A stretch of DNA of 64,000 bases from Nitrosomonadales bacterium. Lineage in GTDB: Bacteria > Pseudomonadota > Gammaproteobacteria > Burkholderiales > Gallionellaceae. The first letter of the stretch is position 1. Each line of letters opens with the position of its first letter. The stretch spans positions 33,778 through 97,777 of the forward strand of contig JACRED010000039.1 of assembly GCA_016218415.1 (NCBI GenBank). Reading direction: 5' to 3'. The position numbers and the translations under genes are program-made. A model generated the notes under the pieces. The model was not told the origin of the DNA and searched no databases. It saw nothing but the letters and a program-made list of their open reading frames with translations. Shown here piece by piece: positions 1-8,920 of the stretch.

Positions 1-2034
1 GCGGTTGGGCAAGCCGGTCAATTGATCGAAATGCGCCAGCCTGTCGATGCGCTCCTGCGCTGCTTTCCTCTCGGTAACATCTTCCTCGATCGCCAGGTAG
101 TTGCTTATCCGTCCGTCAGCCTGACGCACCGGGGAGACGAATACCGCATTGTTGTATTCACTTCCATCCTTGCGGCGGTTGAGAAATTCGCCGTGCCAGA
201 CATCTCCGCGAATCAGGTGTGCCCACATGTCCTCATAGACCGACTGGGGCGTCTTGCCGGATTGCAGGATACGCGGGTTCTTGCCTATCATTTCGTCGTG
301 CGTATATCCGGTCACTCTGGTAAAACCCGAGTTGACGTATTCAATATTGGCATCCATATCCGTGATCAGGATGGCGTTCGGACTCTGCTCAACGGCCAGC
401 GAGAGTTTTTGCAGCGAATTCAGGGCCTGGGCGCGCTGGGCATCATTGGCAAAGTTTTCGATCGCATAATTGATATCCGATGACATTTCCATCAGCAATT
501 TTCGTGACTCCATATCGAAGGCGCTGAACTGGTCCGAATATATCGTCAGCGATCCAACCGGCGCGCCATTCCGGAACAATGGGAAAGACGCCGAGACCAG
601 CCACCCGTATTTTGCCCCGCGGTCATGCCACAGCGCGGTCGCGGGATCATGCTGAAAATCGTTACACCAGTATGGCTTCCCCTCGCGAATCGCAATTCCG
701 GTTGGGCCATGACTGTGCGGATCATCCGGGTCTACCGAAATGTTCAGCCCTTCAAGATATTCCCTGCCTTCGCCAAATGCGGCCACCGGCACGACTCGCT
801 TGTCGCGGTCATTCACCATGCCGATCCATGCCATTTTCATGCCGCCCTGCTGCACCACGATCCTGCAAATGACCGAGAACAATTCATCCTCGCTGCCGGC
901 GCGCACGATAGCCTCGTTGCACTGGCTCAGGGCGGCATAGAGCTTGTTGAGTCGGTGGATCTGATTCTGCAGTTGATTGAAGGCCTCCAGCAATTTCCCG
1001 ATCTCGTCACGGCGTCGCACAGGTAGCGCCTGTAGCGGCGACTTGCCAAACGCCATGTTGCGCAATTCCTCGGTAGTTCTCCCGACCACACTCAATTGGG
1101 TCCGCATCATCCACCATAACAGCAGGCCAACGACCAGCAGCAACAGCGCTGCGCCGGCATAGACCTGGCCTTCCAGATGATAGATCGGCACAAATGCTTC
1201 ATCGGCCGGCAGGATTCCGATGATCACCCAGCGCCCATCCAGGATGTACTGGTCCGAAACCAGCACCGGATCACCCTGCGGATCTTCGATGATTGCACTG
1301 ATGCTGACCCCGTCGTTGACGAAGCGCGCCAGATGGCTGACTTCCTCCTGATCAAGCGGCTTCAGCGTGTGCTTGTCCATGGAATCGCCGATGATGATCC
1401 CGTGCGCTTTTGAGACCAGCAGGAACTGGCCGGTCCTTCCCATACTGACAAATTTCCTGTCGAAAAAAATGCCATCGGAAAGCGACATGAAACCGGTCAG
1501 CACGCCGACCACTTCACCCTGACTGCTCTTGACAGGAACCGAAATGGCGACACCGGGTTGCAGCGTGTAGCGCCCGATGCGCGGCTTGCCGATAGCGGGA
1601 AGCCCGGTAGCCATCACCTCCTTGAAATACTCGAGTTCCCGAAAATCGCCGGTGGCACGACCGGACACCACAGGGTAATCCGCCACACCGTAGCCATCCC
1701 TGTCGATAACGACCAGGCCATTCGGAAACAGCCGGACAGCCGCTATGCGCTCCTTGAGATAGTCCCGGACAGCAGTCCGGTCCCCGATGCGCTCGGACGG
1801 GAAGGACCTGGCCAGATCCTGCAAAGAACCGATGCGCAGCTCTATCCGCTGTTCAAGGCTGTGCGCCACATTGTTCACCGAGGACATCTGCTGATCCAGC
1901 AACGTCTCAGCCAGGTTGCTTTCAAGCGAGGCCGTGAGCACATAAATCAGCGGCATCAAGGCGCAGAGCAGGGTCAGCACTCCGGTCAGCGCGGCCTTGT
2001 TTGCAAGGGAGAGCGATTTCAAGTACTCCATCAT
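1..2034 (-). CDS. Membrane sensor diguanylate cyclase, 3' part beyond window edge
   Basis: The frame is open from the start codon at 2034 to base 1, giving 678 residues with no stop, so the C-terminus lies outside the window. Translating the minus strand shows a transmembrane segment at about 15-36, a periplasmic region of about 250 residues with a dCache-like pattern, a second transmembrane segment at about 291-316, a HAMP-like stretch, a GAF-like domain (about 360-518) and a PAS domain (about 540-648). The last visible residues, RIDRLAHFDQLTGLPNR, are the usual lead-in to a GGDEF domain. It should sense a periplasmic ligand and make cyclic di-GMP; whether an EAL domain follows cannot be seen. 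Two consecutive ATG codons (2034 and 2031) are possible starts. Confidence 0.85.
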   Translation of the reverse strand, partial: MMEYLKSLSLANKAALTGVLTLLCALMPLIYVLTASLESNLAETLLDQQMSSVNNVAHSLEQRIELRIGSLQDLARSFPSERIGDRTAVRDYLKERIAAVRLFPNGLVVIDRDGYGVADYPVVSGRATGDFRELEYFKEVMATGLPAIGKPRIGRYTLQPGVAISVPVKSSQGEVVGVLTGFMSLSDGIFFDRKFVSMGRTGQFLLVSKAHGIIIGDSMDKHTLKPLDQEEVSHLARFVNDGVSISAIIEDPQGDPVLVSDQYILDGRWVIIGILPADEAFVPIYHLEGQVYAGAALLLLVVGLLLWWMMRTQLSVVGRTTEELRNMAFGKSPLQALPVRRRDEIGKLLEAFNQLQNQIHRLNKLYAALSQCNEAIVRAGSEDELFSVICRIVVQQGGMKMAWIGMVNDRDKRVVPVAAFGEGREYLEGLNISVDPDDPHSHGPTGIAIREGKPYWCNDFQHDPATALWHDRGAKYGWLVSASFPLFRNGAPVGSLTIYSDQFSAFDMESRKLLMEMSSDINYAIENFANDAQRAQALNSLQKLSLAVEQSPNAILITDMDANIEYVNSGFTRVTGYTHDEMIGKNPRILQSGKTPQSVYEDMWAHLIRGDVWHGEFLNRRKDGSEYNNAVFVSPVRQADGRISNYLAIEEDVTERKAAQERIDRLAHFDQLTGLPNR

Positions 2035-2211
2035 TTTCCAACAAACTCCATTTGACACTGCTCTATATGGTGCAGGTCTACCTTGCCTGGCGGGCAGTGT
2101 ATGCGAATCCGGCATTGATTCCAACCGAACAACAGGCCGGTTCTCCAGTGACGATCGGACTGGCGGTCAGCGACGGAATACCCGGCAACGCGCTGCCGCA
2201 CGTTGATGACA

Positions 2212-2763
2212 TCACCTTCGCCAGGCCCGCTCTTTCAGCACCTTGTCCAGCCAGAATAATGCGAGTACGGTCTTGCTGTCGTTGATCCTGCCCAGCCTGA
2301 TCCACTCCATCGCTTCGGAAACGGGCAGATCGAACACTTCGAGAAATTCGCCGTCGTCGAGCTGGCGTCCCCGGTGAGTTAGGCCGCGCGCCAGAAAATA
2401 TTCCATGCGCTCGTCGGCATACCCGATACAGGGCCAGGTTGTGGCCAGATGAGTCCACTCGCGCGCGACATAGCCGGTTTCTTCAAGCAACTCGCGTTGG
2501 GCGCACAGCAGGATATCTTCGCCGCGATCGATCTTACCGGCGGGGATCTCGATGAACTCGCGCTGGGGCGCATAGCGGAACTGCCGCTCCAGCACCAGAT
2601 TGCCATTGTCCAGAAGCGCCAGCACTGCCACCGCGCCCGGATGCGCAATGTGCTCGCGCGTGCCGATGCTGCCGTCCGGCAGGCGTACCCTGTCCTTGAG
2701 CACCCTGATGAAATTGCCTTCATAGACAACCTCAGAATCCAGGCGCGTTTCTTTCAAATCCAT
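2212..2763 (-). CDS. Nudix hydrolase, ADP-ribose pyrophosphatase type
   Basis: A protein of 183 residues with a complete Nudix box at residues 76-98: the G, the E six residues later, then REL-EE-TGY match GX5EX7REUXEEXGU. Family members hydrolyse ADP-ribose or other nucleoside diphosphate sugars to AMP and a sugar phosphate in the cytoplasm. The length and the upstream IPAGKID motif fit the NudF/ADPRase branch rather than MutT. An ATG further upstream at 2796 overlaps the stop of the membrane protein gene, but a GGAGGG ribosome binding site lies just before the ATG at 2763, so that start is preferred. It probably shares a transcript with the membrane protein gene. The substrate is an inference from family resemblance. 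Confidence 0.85.
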   Translation of the reverse strand: MDLKETRLDSEVVYEGNFIRVLKDRVRLPDGSIGTREHIAHPGAVAVLALLDNGNLVLERQFRYAPQREFIEIPAGKIDRGEDILLCAQRELLEETGYVAREWTHLATTWPCIGYADERMEYFLARGLTHRGRQLDDGEFLEVFDLPVSEAMEWIRLGRINDSKTVLALFWLDKVLKERAWRR

Positions 2764-2792
2764 GTATTTTCCCTCCACCGTGCCGCGCGCGC

Positions 2793-4262
2793 TCATTGAG
2801 TCCGCCGCGCAAAAAGATAGCCCATCTCGTCCCGGTAAACCACCCGCCAGTCGGGATGGTTGAGCAGGTAGGAAACAACCGGATATTGCTCTCCGCTGAT
2901 GATATTACCGTAAGGCACCAGCGCCAGATCAAAATCGGCCTGCTTGAAAAATTGCCGCCCTTCCGGCGTTACCCACAGGATGTGGGTATACGCAACCAGG
3001 CGACGCGGATCCAGCATCCTGCCATCGATGAACACGGTCGCGGTGTTTGGCAACTGCCAGGTCAGATAGCCGCCCCAGTTCATCGTGTTGAATATCCTGC
3101 CGCCCAGCTGGTTGGCCTTGATGAACGCGACCGCACCCGCCGGGAACCGGCGCTCCTGCATGCCGTGCTGGAACACCTGACCCTGCCTGTATCCGTAGAC
3201 CAGCAATGCCAGCGCGATCAGCATCGCCGACAGATTGACCGCGACAGCGGGCAGGCTGATCCGGCCCAGCATGCGATTCAGGCTGGCTGCCACATAGGGT
3301 GCGGCGAGCAGCACGAACAGCGGGATATAGCGGTAACCGGTCAGACTGATCAGCGCAATGCTGACCACCACGATGCCCTGCTTCCAATGGGCCCGGCTTG
3401 AAAATCCCGGCAAAGACGCCACTGTGACGCCGATAAAAATCCAGTAGTACCGGGTGGCAGGCCACAGCGTCCAGGGGTAGGCGTATTCCGACACGCGATC
3501 GCGCAGCGGATTGTCTCCCGCAAAAAACACGTTCTCGACAAAAATGATGCGGTGTATCGTGGTGTAGCCGTTGGGTGTGCAGAGCATCGCGACCGCGCTC
3601 AGGGCGATGACCGCGAGCACCGGTTTGACAGCCGGGGTCAACAGGGGTGTGCCGGAGCGGCGGCCTTCCAGCAACAGTCCGGAGCCGAACAGGCCCAGCG
3701 CCACCACGCCCAGCACCGAACCGGCATGGGTGTTGCTCCACAGCAGCAGCACCGGCGGAATGCAGTACAGCAGCCAGCGCCTGCCATTGCGCATATAGCC
3801 ATCGAGCAACAGGAAGAGCAGCGACAGATACAGGAAAGAAAACAGCTGCGGGCGCTCGCCGGTATGGGGCAGGATCGCCATGCCGGCCAGCGCGATGACG
3901 GGCAGGGAAAACAGGCTGGCGATTGCGCCTATCCGGCACCGCCAGTATACGATCGCCAGGCACAGGGTCAGCACTGCGGCACGCAGCAGGATCACGCCGT
4001 CCAGATCAAAGCGGCGGTATATCTCATACAGCATCACCTGGCCCAGCCACTGGCTCTTCAGTACGGTCTGGCCCCACACATTGGCCGCGTCGTAGACGCC
4101 GAACGGGTCGGCGCCGGGAATCGCGCCGGTCTCCAGAATGTTTTTGCCGGCGGCGATATGCCACCAGAAATCGATATCCCATACCTTGACCGCGAAATAG
4201 CCGAAGAATGTGCCCAGCAGCGCCGCTACCGCCAGATATTCGAGGTATTTTCGTTCTCTCAT
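2793..4262 (-). CDS. Polytopic membrane protein, GT-C glycosyltransferase-like
   Basis: About 489 residues with roughly ten hydrophobic segments. Near the N-terminus is a D-I-D-F-W-W-H-I-A motif in the first loop after TM1, reminiscent of the acidic motif of GT-C membrane glycosyltransferases and their relatives. The C-terminal 110 residues are soluble and include F-N-T-M-N-W-G-G-Y-L and F-I-D-G-R-M, a pattern seen in large uncharacterised bacterial membrane proteins of this kind. I chose the ATG at 4262 because membrane topology begins directly after it; an in-frame ATG at 4319 would add a 19-residue polar leader. It overlaps the Nudix gene region and points the same way. The function is not established; transfer of a lipid-linked sugar is only a possibility. 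Confidence 0.7.
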   Translation of the reverse strand: MRERKYLEYLAVAALLGTFFGYFAVKVWDIDFWWHIAAGKNILETGAIPGADPFGVYDAANVWGQTVLKSQWLGQVMLYEIYRRFDLDGVILLRAAVLTLCLAIVYWRCRIGAIASLFSLPVIALAGMAILPHTGERPQLFSFLYLSLLFLLLDGYMRNGRRWLLYCIPPVLLLWSNTHAGSVLGVVALGLFGSGLLLEGRRSGTPLLTPAVKPVLAVIALSAVAMLCTPNGYTTIHRIIFVENVFFAGDNPLRDRVSEYAYPWTLWPATRYYWIFIGVTVASLPGFSSRAHWKQGIVVVSIALISLTGYRYIPLFVLLAAPYVAASLNRMLGRISLPAVAVNLSAMLIALALLVYGYRQGQVFQHGMQERRFPAGAVAFIKANQLGGRIFNTMNWGGYLTWQLPNTATVFIDGRMLDPRRLVAYTHILWVTPEGRQFFKQADFDLALVPYGNIISGEQYPVVSYLLNHPDWRVVYRDEMGYLFARRTQ

Positions 4263-4325
4263 TGCCTTGAGTCTTTCAGAATATTCGATGATGCACATGC
4301 AACGCGGATCGGCGGGCACGGTTCT

Positions 4326-4349
4326 GCGCGGTCAACTCCATGACCGCGC
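4326..4349. other. Perfect 9-bp stem-loop without U tract
   Basis: GCGCGGTCA at 4326-4334 pairs with TGACCGCGC at 4341-4349 across a 6-base loop. It sits between the stop of ppdK and the start of the membrane protein gene. There is no T run on either strand, so it is more likely an mRNA-stabilising or processing hairpin than an intrinsic terminator. Confidence 0.45.
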
Positions 4350-4378
4350 CTCCTGACCCAGATCCGGTGAAATCGCTG

Positions 4379-7156
4379 CTAGCCCCCGCTCAGTTTGGCA
4401 TGTGCCGCAGCCAGCCTCGCGATCGGCACGCGCGGCGCGGAGCACGACACATAATCCAGCCCGATCTGGTGGCAGAAACGTATCGAGGCGGGATGCCCGC
4501 CGTGTTCGCCGCAGATGCCGATCTTGAGTTCCGGTTTGGTGGACCGCCCGCCTTCGATGGCCAGCTTCATCAGCCTGCCCACCCCCTGGGTGTCCAGCAC
4601 CTCGAACGGATTGTCTTGCAGCACGCCCTTCTGGTTATAGGCCGGCAGGAATTTGTTTTCCGCGTCTTCGCGCGAAAACGAGAACGTGGCCTGGGTCAGA
4701 TCGTTGGTGCCGAACGAGAAGAATTCCGCCTCCTTGGCTAGGCTGTCCGCGCGCACACAGGCCCGGACGACTTCCATCATCGTGCCGAATTTTATCCTGG
4801 CCCTGATGCCGCTGGATTTTTCGACTTCCGCGATGGCCTGATCGACCAAGCCTTTGACGAACCTCAACTCTGCCGAGGTGCAGACCTGCGGCACCATAAT
4901 CTCGGGATGCACATCCAACCCTTCCCTGACGCATTCGACGGTCGCTTCGGCAAGCGCGCGTATCTGCATCATGTAGATTTCCGGGAAGGTGATGCCGAGG
5001 CGGACACCGCGATGACCCAGCATCGGATTGACTTCGTGCAGCGCGCGCACTTTTTTCAGGATCGCCTGCTTCTTAGTGATCGCCAGCTCGACGACATGCG
5101 GATTCACCGCATTTGATTTGATCTGCCCGGCCTCTGCCGGACTCAGCTCCTCACCCTGCAACAGGTCCAGCGTGCCGGACAGTATCTCCATGCCGCTGGC
5201 GGTTTTCAGCAGGTGCTGAAGCGCTTCGAGCTCCCTGACCACCTGCTGTTCGGCGGGCAGAAACTCGTGTATCGGCGGGTCAAGCAGACGTATGGTCACC
5301 GGCAATCCCGCCATGGTTTTCAGGATGCCCTTGAAGTCGGCGCGCTGGATAGGTAGCAGGCGATCCAGCGCCAGCTGGCGCTGCGCCACATCCTCGGCGA
5401 TGATCATTTCCAGCACGATGGGCAGGCGGTCGCTCGCGTTGAACATGCGTTCGGTGCGGCACAGGCCTATGCCTTTCGCACCCAGTTGCAGCGCGCGTTT
5501 GGCGTCGTTTGGCGTATCGGCATTCGCCATCACGCCCAGCCTGGCTTCCTGGTCCGCCCACCCCAGCAGCACATTCAGCTCGGCGGTGATCTCGGCTTCC
5601 AGCGTCGCGACCGTACCCAGATAAACCATGCCCGAGGTGCCGTCGATCGTGATGATGTCGCCTTCATGGATGACCGTCTCGCCTATGGTCGCCTGGCGCA
5701 GCGCGACGTTGACTTCGATGCCTTCTGCACCGGCAACGCAGGGCTTGCCCATCCCGCGTGCCACCACGGCCGCATGCGAAGTCTTGCCGCCACGGCTGGT
5801 CAGAATGCCCTTCGACGCGAAAAAGCCGTGGATGTCCTCCGGCTTGGTTTCCTCGCGCACCAGGATCACCGGCTTGCCCGCCTTGCCCTGCTGCTCGGCG
5901 CGGTCGGCATCGAAAACGGCATGGCCCGATGTGGCACCCGGAGAAGCGGGCAAGCCCTTGGCCAGCGGCGCGGCACCGGCATTCGGATCCAGACGCGGGA
6001 ACAGCATCTGCGCGAGACTTTCCGGTGCGATGCGCAGCAACGCCTGCTTGCGCGTAATCAGCCCTTCCTTCTCCATTTCTACCGAGCTGCGCACCATCGC
6101 GGTGGTGTTCATCTTGCCGTTGCGCGTCTGCAAGCAATACAGCGTGCTTTGCTCGATTGTGAACTCGAAATCCTGCACCTCGTGGTAATGGTTCTCCAGC
6201 TTGGCACGCAATTCCTGCAACTGGCGGAACAGGTCGGGCATTTCCTTCGCCATGGCATCGAGCGGCTTGGGTGTGCGTATACCCGCCACCACATCCTCGC
6301 CCTGCGCGTTCACCAGATATTCGCCGTACAGCAGGTTCTCGCCGGTGGCGGGATTGCGCGTAAAACCGACACCGGTGGCCGAATCGTTGCCGCGATTGCC
6401 GAACACCATCGTGCAGATGTTCACCGCCGTGCCGTTGGCCATGTCCGGCGTGATGTGGAATTCGCGGCGGTAATCCACGGCGCGTTTGCCCATCCACGAG
6501 TCGAACACCGCCTTGACGGAAAGATCGAGCTGCTCGTAAGGGTCGCTCGGGAACGGCCTGCCGGTCTGCTCCTGCACCACATGCAGGAAACGCTCGCTGA
6601 CCTCCCTGAGATCGTCCGCGCTGAGCGCGAGGTCTTCCTTGACGCCGCGATTCTGTTTGACGATGTTCAATTCCTTGTCGAACAACTCGTCGGAAACGCC
6701 CAGCGCGATCTTGCCGAACAACTGGATGAAACGGCGGTAGGTGTCGTAGCCGAAACGCGGGTCGCCGGTCTGCTTGATCGTGCCCGCCAGTGTCTGCTCG
6801 TTCAGGCCGAGGTTCAGTATGGTATCCATCATGCCGGGCATCGACATCGCCGAACCGGAACGCACCGAAACCAGCAAGGGATTTTCGGCATCGCCGAAAC
6901 GCCTTCCCGTCTTGGTTTCGATCACCTTCATCTGCGCGTGGATCGCATCCAGCAATTCCTTGGGCAATCCATCGCGCGGTGTGGCAAGGTAATCCAGACA
7001 GGCTTCGGTGCTGATGACAAAACCGGGTGGCACATTCAGCCCGATCTGCGTCATCATGCAAAGATTGGCGCCCTTGCCGCCGAGCAGCTTCTTGTTTTTC
7101 CCGTCGCCTTCCTCAAACGCAAAGACGTGCTTTTTTGTTTTGCTCGAGTCGCTCAC
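4379..7156 (-). CDS. ppdK: Pyruvate, phosphate dikinase
   Basis: A 925-residue protein, within the normal 870-930 range. It interconverts pyruvate, ATP and phosphate with PEP, AMP and PPi. Three parts are visible: an N-terminal ATP-grasp region opening with K-K-L-L-G-G-K-G-A-N-L, a central swivelling domain with the phosphorylated histidine in GGKTSHAAVVARGMGKPCV (near residue 463), and a C-terminal TIM barrel with the catalytic cysteine in GICGEHGGHPASIRF (near 880). The PPi-dependent enzyme lets the cell make PEP from pyruvate, or recover ATP from PPi in glycolysis. It is followed by a 71-bp gap from the RNA methyltransferase gene upstream and may have its own promoter. The identification is very secure. 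Confidence 0.97.
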   Translation of the reverse strand: MSDSSKTKKHVFAFEEGDGKNKKLLGGKGANLCMMTQIGLNVPPGFVISTEACLDYLATPRDGLPKELLDAIHAQMKVIETKTGRRFGDAENPLLVSVRSGSAMSMPGMMDTILNLGLNEQTLAGTIKQTGDPRFGYDTYRRFIQLFGKIALGVSDELFDKELNIVKQNRGVKEDLALSADDLREVSERFLHVVQEQTGRPFPSDPYEQLDLSVKAVFDSWMGKRAVDYRREFHITPDMANGTAVNICTMVFGNRGNDSATGVGFTRNPATGENLLYGEYLVNAQGEDVVAGIRTPKPLDAMAKEMPDLFRQLQELRAKLENHYHEVQDFEFTIEQSTLYCLQTRNGKMNTTAMVRSSVEMEKEGLITRKQALLRIAPESLAQMLFPRLDPNAGAAPLAKGLPASPGATSGHAVFDADRAEQQGKAGKPVILVREETKPEDIHGFFASKGILTSRGGKTSHAAVVARGMGKPCVAGAEGIEVNVALRQATIGETVIHEGDIITIDGTSGMVYLGTVATLEAEITAELNVLLGWADQEARLGVMANADTPNDAKRALQLGAKGIGLCRTERMFNASDRLPIVLEMIIAEDVAQRQLALDRLLPIQRADFKGILKTMAGLPVTIRLLDPPIHEFLPAEQQVVRELEALQHLLKTASGMEILSGTLDLLQGEELSPAEAGQIKSNAVNPHVVELAITKKQAILKKVRALHEVNPMLGHRGVRLGITFPEIYMMQIRALAEATVECVREGLDVHPEIMVPQVCTSAELRFVKGLVDQAIAEVEKSSGIRARIKFGTMMEVVRACVRADSLAKEAEFFSFGTNDLTQATFSFSREDAENKFLPAYNQKGVLQDNPFEVLDTQGVGRLMKLAIEGGRSTKPELKIGICGEHGGHPASIRFCHQIGLDYVSCSAPRVPIARLAAAHAKLSGG

Positions 7157-7227
7157 GGTACACCTCCACAGATGGTTGGCATGATGGCCATTCTATATCG
7201 AAGTGATGCCGGACTTGCTGAAAAATA

Positions 7228-8109
7228 TTAAGGTTTTAAGCGCTGCCGAACGACTTCAAACAGGCAGATCGCCGTCGCCGCTGCCGCATTCAGCGATTCG
7301 ATTTTTCCGGGCATCGGGATGGAGATTTTATGCGTGGCGAGATTCAGCAAGCCGGCCGACAGCCCCGCCCCCTCGTTGCCGATCATGAAGGCGACATTGC
7401 CGCGCAGGTCGCAATCGTAAAGGGAGCGCGTGGCTTGCAGGCTGGTCGCCAGCAAAGTCCCCGGAAATTCTTTTGCGACGCTCAATAAATCCTGCCGCTC
7501 GTAAATGCGCATCGCCTGCCCCGAGCCCTGTCGAAGGGAAAAATGCCCGCCCATCGCCGCGCGCAACACCTTCGGCGACCAGGCATCGGCACAGCCAGCG
7601 GACATAAACACCGCATCGCATCCCGCCGCCGCAGCGGAACGCAGCATCGAGCCGAGATTGCCGGGGTCCTGGATGTCTTCGAGCAGCAGCGCAAAGCGGC
7701 TATCAGCGATGGACGCTGCCGGTTGCGGAATGTCTATCAATGCGAGGATGCCGGTCGGCGTTTTCAGTTCGCTGAGCTCGGCGAACAATTTGTCGTCCAG
7801 TTGCGTGACCGGCACCTTATATTCTTGCCCGTTCGCCCTGAGCTTGTCGAAGGGTGAATGGGCTTCGACAAGCTCAGCCCGAACGGGATTGGAAGATAAC
7901 CTGCCCAACAATGACGCGATCTCGCCATCCTGCAACGCCGCCGCATTCACCAGCACCTGGCATGGCACATGCCCGGCATCCAGATACGCCGTCAGCAGAT
8001 GCGCGCCGTCCAGCAACGTCTGGCTGGTCTTGCCGCGCTGGCGCGACGAGCCGGAAAGTTTGACGAGTTCCTTGTAAAAGGGATTGTCGCGGGATTGGAT
8101 GATTTTCAT
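7228..8109 (-). CDS. SpoU/TrmH-family RNA 2'-O-methyltransferase with repeat insertions
   Basis: 293 residues with the SPOUT knot motifs L-L-L-E-D-I-Q-D-P-G-N-L-G-S, F-M-I-G-N-E-G-A-G-L and I-P-M-P-G-K-I-E-S-L-N-A-A-A-A. This family methylates a ribose 2'-OH in rRNA or tRNA using SAM. Two stretches do not belong to the family: residues about 75-94 (VRAELVEAHSPFDKLRANG) are the translation of a near-perfect palindromic repeat at 7828-7887, and residues about 191-199 (SLRQGSGQA) translate one arm of a related repeat at 7515-7538. The first lies between the N-terminal substrate-binding region and the SPOUT domain. The second lies within the SPOUT domain between two strands. Both keep the frame, so the protein is probably still made. 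The exact target nucleotide cannot be told. Confidence 0.9.
   Translation of the reverse strand: MKIIQSRDNPFYKELVKLSGSSRQRGKTSQTLLDGAHLLTAYLDAGHVPCQVLVNAAALQDGEIASLLGRLSSNPVRAELVEAHSPFDKLRANGQEYKVPVTQLDDKLFAELSELKTPTGILALIDIPQPAASIADSRFALLLEDIQDPGNLGSMLRSAAAAGCDAVFMSAGCADAWSPKVLRAAMGGHFSLRQGSGQAMRIYERQDLLSVAKEFPGTLLATSLQATRSLYDCDLRGNVAFMIGNEGAGLSAGLLNLATHKISIPMPGKIESLNAAAATAICLFEVVRQRLKP
7515..7538. repeat. Single arm of dispersed repeat inside RNA methyltransferase gene
   Basis: The stretch CCTGCCCCGAGCCCTGTCGA and the bases after it share the CGAG-CC-TGTCGAAGGG core with the palindromic repeat at 7828-7887 but lack a second arm. It reads in frame as SLRQGSGQ on the minus strand. Confidence 0.6.
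7828..7887. repeat. Palindromic dispersed repeat (REP-like) inside a coding sequence
   Basis: Arms at 7828-7852 and 7863-7887 are inverted copies of 25 bases with two mismatches, separated by a 10-base loop. The core is CTGAGCTTGTCGAAG. A diverged relative with the order GTTCGTCCTGAGC...AAGTCGAAGGG occurs at 63375-63413. Repeats of this kind are known to be scattered through many proteobacterial genomes; here one lies in frame inside a gene. Confidence 0.85.
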
Positions 8110-8115
8110 GCCGGG

Positions 8116-8901
8116 TTATTTGAGTCCACTTAGCGCATCGGCAACCACCGTGGATAACTCTGCAACCGACAGCATAGGCGTTGAACGATGGATGATGCGA
8201 TGGCAGTTGGAACATAAAACTGCCAGATCATCTAGAGTGGTAGTAACTGATTCCGTAGCAGTAGATAGTGGCAATAAGTGGTGAACCTCACAAAAACCTT
8301 CGCCAAGCCTCCCATAGGTGGCAGAGAAATCAAAACCACAAACCTCGCAACATAAAGCTCCCTTCGCTTTTTGAACCGCAGCTTTCTTTGCCTCAACGAG
8401 CGTTCGATTTCGTTCCCTCCGAAGATGGTAAACAAGACGCATGGCTCCCTCGGTTCCAAAGCTTGGTGTATCGACATCAGGTAATTCTGGAAATAAGAGC
8501 GACAAATTATCTTTTAACTGAATATCAACCAGAGCTTGAACAACAGACTCGTCGTTAAGTCGATTGAAACCAAGGCTGAAGTTACTTTGAGATTTTAATA
8601 GTACAGGGAACCAATCAAGGCCGTTCAATGGAACCGGGGGATCAAACTTCTTCGTGCGATGACCAAAAATAACATAGAGATTTGATGATGGGTCATCAAG
8701 ATCAACGCGATCAGCGACATAAGAGCCGTAAAGAAAAAAGGCTGTCTTATTTCCATCAGGAATACCCTGAACAACCCAAACCGTGTTGCCAATCGCCTTC
8801 TTGAGTAGACCAACCTTTCGGCTCAGAAAGTGAAGCTCATCAGATGACTCCAGTTCGTAGCCCATTCGCAGGGCGCTGTGATATGCGATGAAGTGTTCCA
8901 T
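8116..8901 (-). CDS. HNH endonuclease-domain protein, probably horizontally acquired
   Basis: About 261 residues from the ATG at 8901, or 274 from an ATG at 8940 that would overlap scpB. The C-terminal third is an HNH nuclease module: C-C-E-V-C-G-F-D-F, then F-C-E-V-H-H-L-L-P-L-S, then L-D-D-L-A-V-L-C-S-N-C-H-R-I-I-H. The Cys pairs should bind zinc and the His residues form the nuclease centre. The N-terminal part (F-L-Y-G-S-Y-V-A-D-R-V) is not a domain I can name. The gene is clearly richer in A and T than its neighbours trmH and scpB, which suggests transfer. A modification-dependent restriction nuclease of the McrA type is possible but not shown. No methylase or other defence gene is adjacent. 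Confidence 0.8.
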   Translation of the reverse strand: MEHFIAYHSALRMGYELESSDELHFLSRKVGLLKKAIGNTVWVVQGIPDGNKTAFFLYGSYVADRVDLDDPSSNLYVIFGHRTKKFDPPVPLNGLDWFPVLLKSQSNFSLGFNRLNDESVVQALVDIQLKDNLSLLFPELPDVDTPSFGTEGAMRLVYHLRRERNRTLVEAKKAAVQKAKGALCCEVCGFDFSATYGRLGEGFCEVHHLLPLSTATESVTTTLDDLAVLCSNCHRIIHRSTPMLSVAELSTVVADALSGLK

Positions 8902-8920
8902 GGCGACAAGGGATGGGATA

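Noticed and set aside
5486..7231. A long open frame on the plus strand opposite ppdK
   Set aside because: It is the antisense of a well-conserved gene, has Gln/Arg/His-rich composition and no recognisable domain or ribosome binding site.
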